A stretch of 64,000 nt of DNA from Aeromonas rivipollensis (GTDB lineage: Bacteria > Pseudomonadota > Gammaproteobacteria > Enterobacterales > Aeromonadaceae). The stretch's first letter is position 1. Each line of letters opens with the position of its first letter. This document shows, piece after piece, positions 62,805 through 64,000 of the stretch. The stretch lies in NCBI RefSeq assembly GCF_037811135.1, contig NZ_CP149130.1, positions 733,501 through 797,500 on the forward strand. The letters run 5' to 3'. Position numbers and translations under genes: made by a program. The notes under the pieces are model-generated. The model was not told the origin of the DNA and did no database searches. It saw only the letters and a program-made list of their open reading frames with translations.

Positions 62805-64000
62805 ATGGTGCAACAAGCTATCCCCCCTCGCGAGGCGACCGCACAAGGTCGCCCTCCTGTCCTGCAGCGCCTGATCCTGCGGGACAAGATGCCGCTGCTG
62901 GTGCTACTGCTGGCCGCCCTGGTCGGTCTTCTTGCCGGACTGGTCTGCGGGTTGTTTGAATCCGGTGTGCACTGGCTGGCACAGCAGCGAGTCCTGCTGC
63001 TGGCGGATCGCCCCTGGTGGCAACTCGGTCTGCTCGGCTTTGGTTTCAGCGCCCTGCTGGGATTTGTCGGCTACTTCCTCACTCACACCTTCGCCCCGGA
63101 AGCGGGCGGCTCCGGCATTCCCGAGATCGAAGGGGCCATGGACGAGCTGCGCCCGGTGCGCTGGTGGCGGGTCTTGCCGGTCAAGTTCTTCGGCGGTATC
63201 TGCACCCTGAGTTCCGGCATGGTATTGGGGCGGGAGGGACCCTCGGTACAGATCGGCGGCAACCTCGGCAAGATGGTGGCGGATATCTTCCGGCTTCCCA
63301 AGGAGCATGGTCATGCCTTGCTGGCGGCGGGGGCGGCGGGAGGACTTGCCGCCGCCTTCAACGCGCCGTTGGCGGGGATACTCTTCGTGATGGAGGAGAT
63401 GCGGCCGCAGTTTCGTTACTCCTTCCTCGCCATCAAGGCGGTGGGGATCTCGGCCGTGATGGCGACCCTGATGCTGCAGAACATGAAGGGGCAGGCCCCT
63501 GTCATCAGCCTGCCCCACTACGATGCCCCGGCCCTGAAGGCGCTCTGGCTCTTCCTCTTCATGGGGGGCTGTTTCGGCGTGCTGGGCTTCGTGTTCAACA
63601 AGCTGGTGCTCGCCTGCCAGGATGGCTATCTGGCTCTGCACCAGAACAAGCGTCACCGCTTCGTCGCCATCGGCATGCTGGTGGCAGGCATCTTCGGCGT
63701 GCTCTCGCTGTTTGCCCCCTCGGTGACCGGTGGGGGAACCGAGTTGATCCCTCATCTGGTGGGGGGCGACTTTGCGATGGCGACCCTCTTCCTCATCTTC
63801 TCGGTGCGACTGATTGCCACCCTCGTCTGTTTTTGTTCAGGCGCCCCCGGCGGCGTCTTCGCCCCGACCCTGGCACTCGGCACCCTGTTCGGGGTGGTCT
63901 TCGGCCACCTGTTCCATGCGGCCTTCCCCGATCTGGGCATAGAGCCCGGCGCCTTTGCCATCGCTGGCATGGGGGCGCTCTTTGCCGCCACTGTGCGGGC
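62805..64000 (+). CDS. clcA: H+/Cl- exchange transporter ClcA, C-terminus beyond the window
   Basis: About 398 residues visible, open at base 64000. CLC-type antiporter used in extreme acid resistance. Selectivity-filter motifs GSGIPEIEGAM, MVLGREGPSVQIGGNL (gating Glu) and GGVFAPTLALG are present, as is the proton-path Glu in LFVMEEMRPQFRY. Start ATG 62805 is chosen by homology; only a weak GAG precedes it. The hemL/clcA divergence matches E. coli. Confidence 0.95.
   Translation, partial: MVQQAIPPREATAQGRPPVLQRLILRDKMPLLVLLLAALVGLLAGLVCGLFESGVHWLAQQRVLLLADRPWWQLGLLGFGFSALLGFVGYFLTHTFAPEAGGSGIPEIEGAMDELRPVRWWRVLPVKFFGGICTLSSGMVLGREGPSVQIGGNLGKMVADIFRLPKEHGHALLAAGAAGGLAAAFNAPLAGILFVMEEMRPQFRYSFLAIKAVGISAVMATLMLQNMKGQAPVISLPHYDAPALKALWLFLFMGGCFGVLGFVFNKLVLACQDGYLALHQNKRHRFVAIGMLVAGIFGVLSLFAPSVTGGGTELIPHLVGGDFAMATLFLIFSVRLIATLVCFCSGAPGGVFAPTLALGTLFGVVFGHLFHAAFPDLGIEPGAFAIAGMGALFAATVR

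Overview
The window looks like chromosomal DNA of a gammaproteobacterium, most probably Aeromonas. This rests on gene order and protein resemblance, not on a database search. The GC-rich backbone carries blocks familiar from Enterobacterales and Vibrionales: purH/purD, rdgB-hemW, cysG-cysD-cysN-SLC13-cysC, ppa/mpl/ubiX, a LuxR/HapR/LitR-type quorum-sensing regulator beside hpt, yadGH, panB-panC, and hrpB/thpR-sfsA-dksA-gluQ-pcnB-folK, then mrcB and hemL/clcA.

Layout. 1-12 kb: truncated secreted alpha-amylase, cytochrome b562/b561 pair, purine genes, zntR, arfA with a hairpin over its stop codon, hemW-rdgB, a Bcr/CflA-type exporter and a Gfo/Idh oxidoreductase. 12-21 kb: small lipoprotein, NfeD/QmcA pair and the sulfate assimilation cluster. 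21-27.6 kb: an AT-rich accessory island with genes on the minus strand separated by attC-like sites. At least two resemble Vibrio superintegron repeats, and no integrase is present. Its cargo is a PD-(D/E)XK nuclease-like protein, a nucleotidyltransferase, an NTF2-like protein, a secreted alpha/beta hydrolase, a small exported protein and a Schlafen AlbA_2 protein. Two diverged ~180-bp direct repeats bracket five of these genes, and a nonsense-containing pseudogene lies outside them.

27.9-36 kb: an Aer-type redox receptor, a TIGR03899 protein and a probable zinc-acquisition operon (ytfJ, a small Cys/His protein, a His-rich DUF2796 protein, a LolD-like ATPase, an FtsX-like permease, DUF3299) with a near-perfect Zur operator in front. 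36-52 kb: housekeeping genes, including pcnB, which seems to start at AUU as in E. coli. 52-64 kb: mrcB, gloA2-like, an mdtJI-like SMR pair with a repetitive C-terminal tail on one subunit, a LysR regulator, lpxT-like phosphatase, TauE/SafE permease, a membrane protein, hemL and the start of clcA.

A recurring oddity is partial duplication at gene ends: the cysC start, the ABC ATPase/permease junction, the panC tail and the TauE tail each have a second fragment next to them. Two of these create short ORFs that end at the start codon of the following gene.
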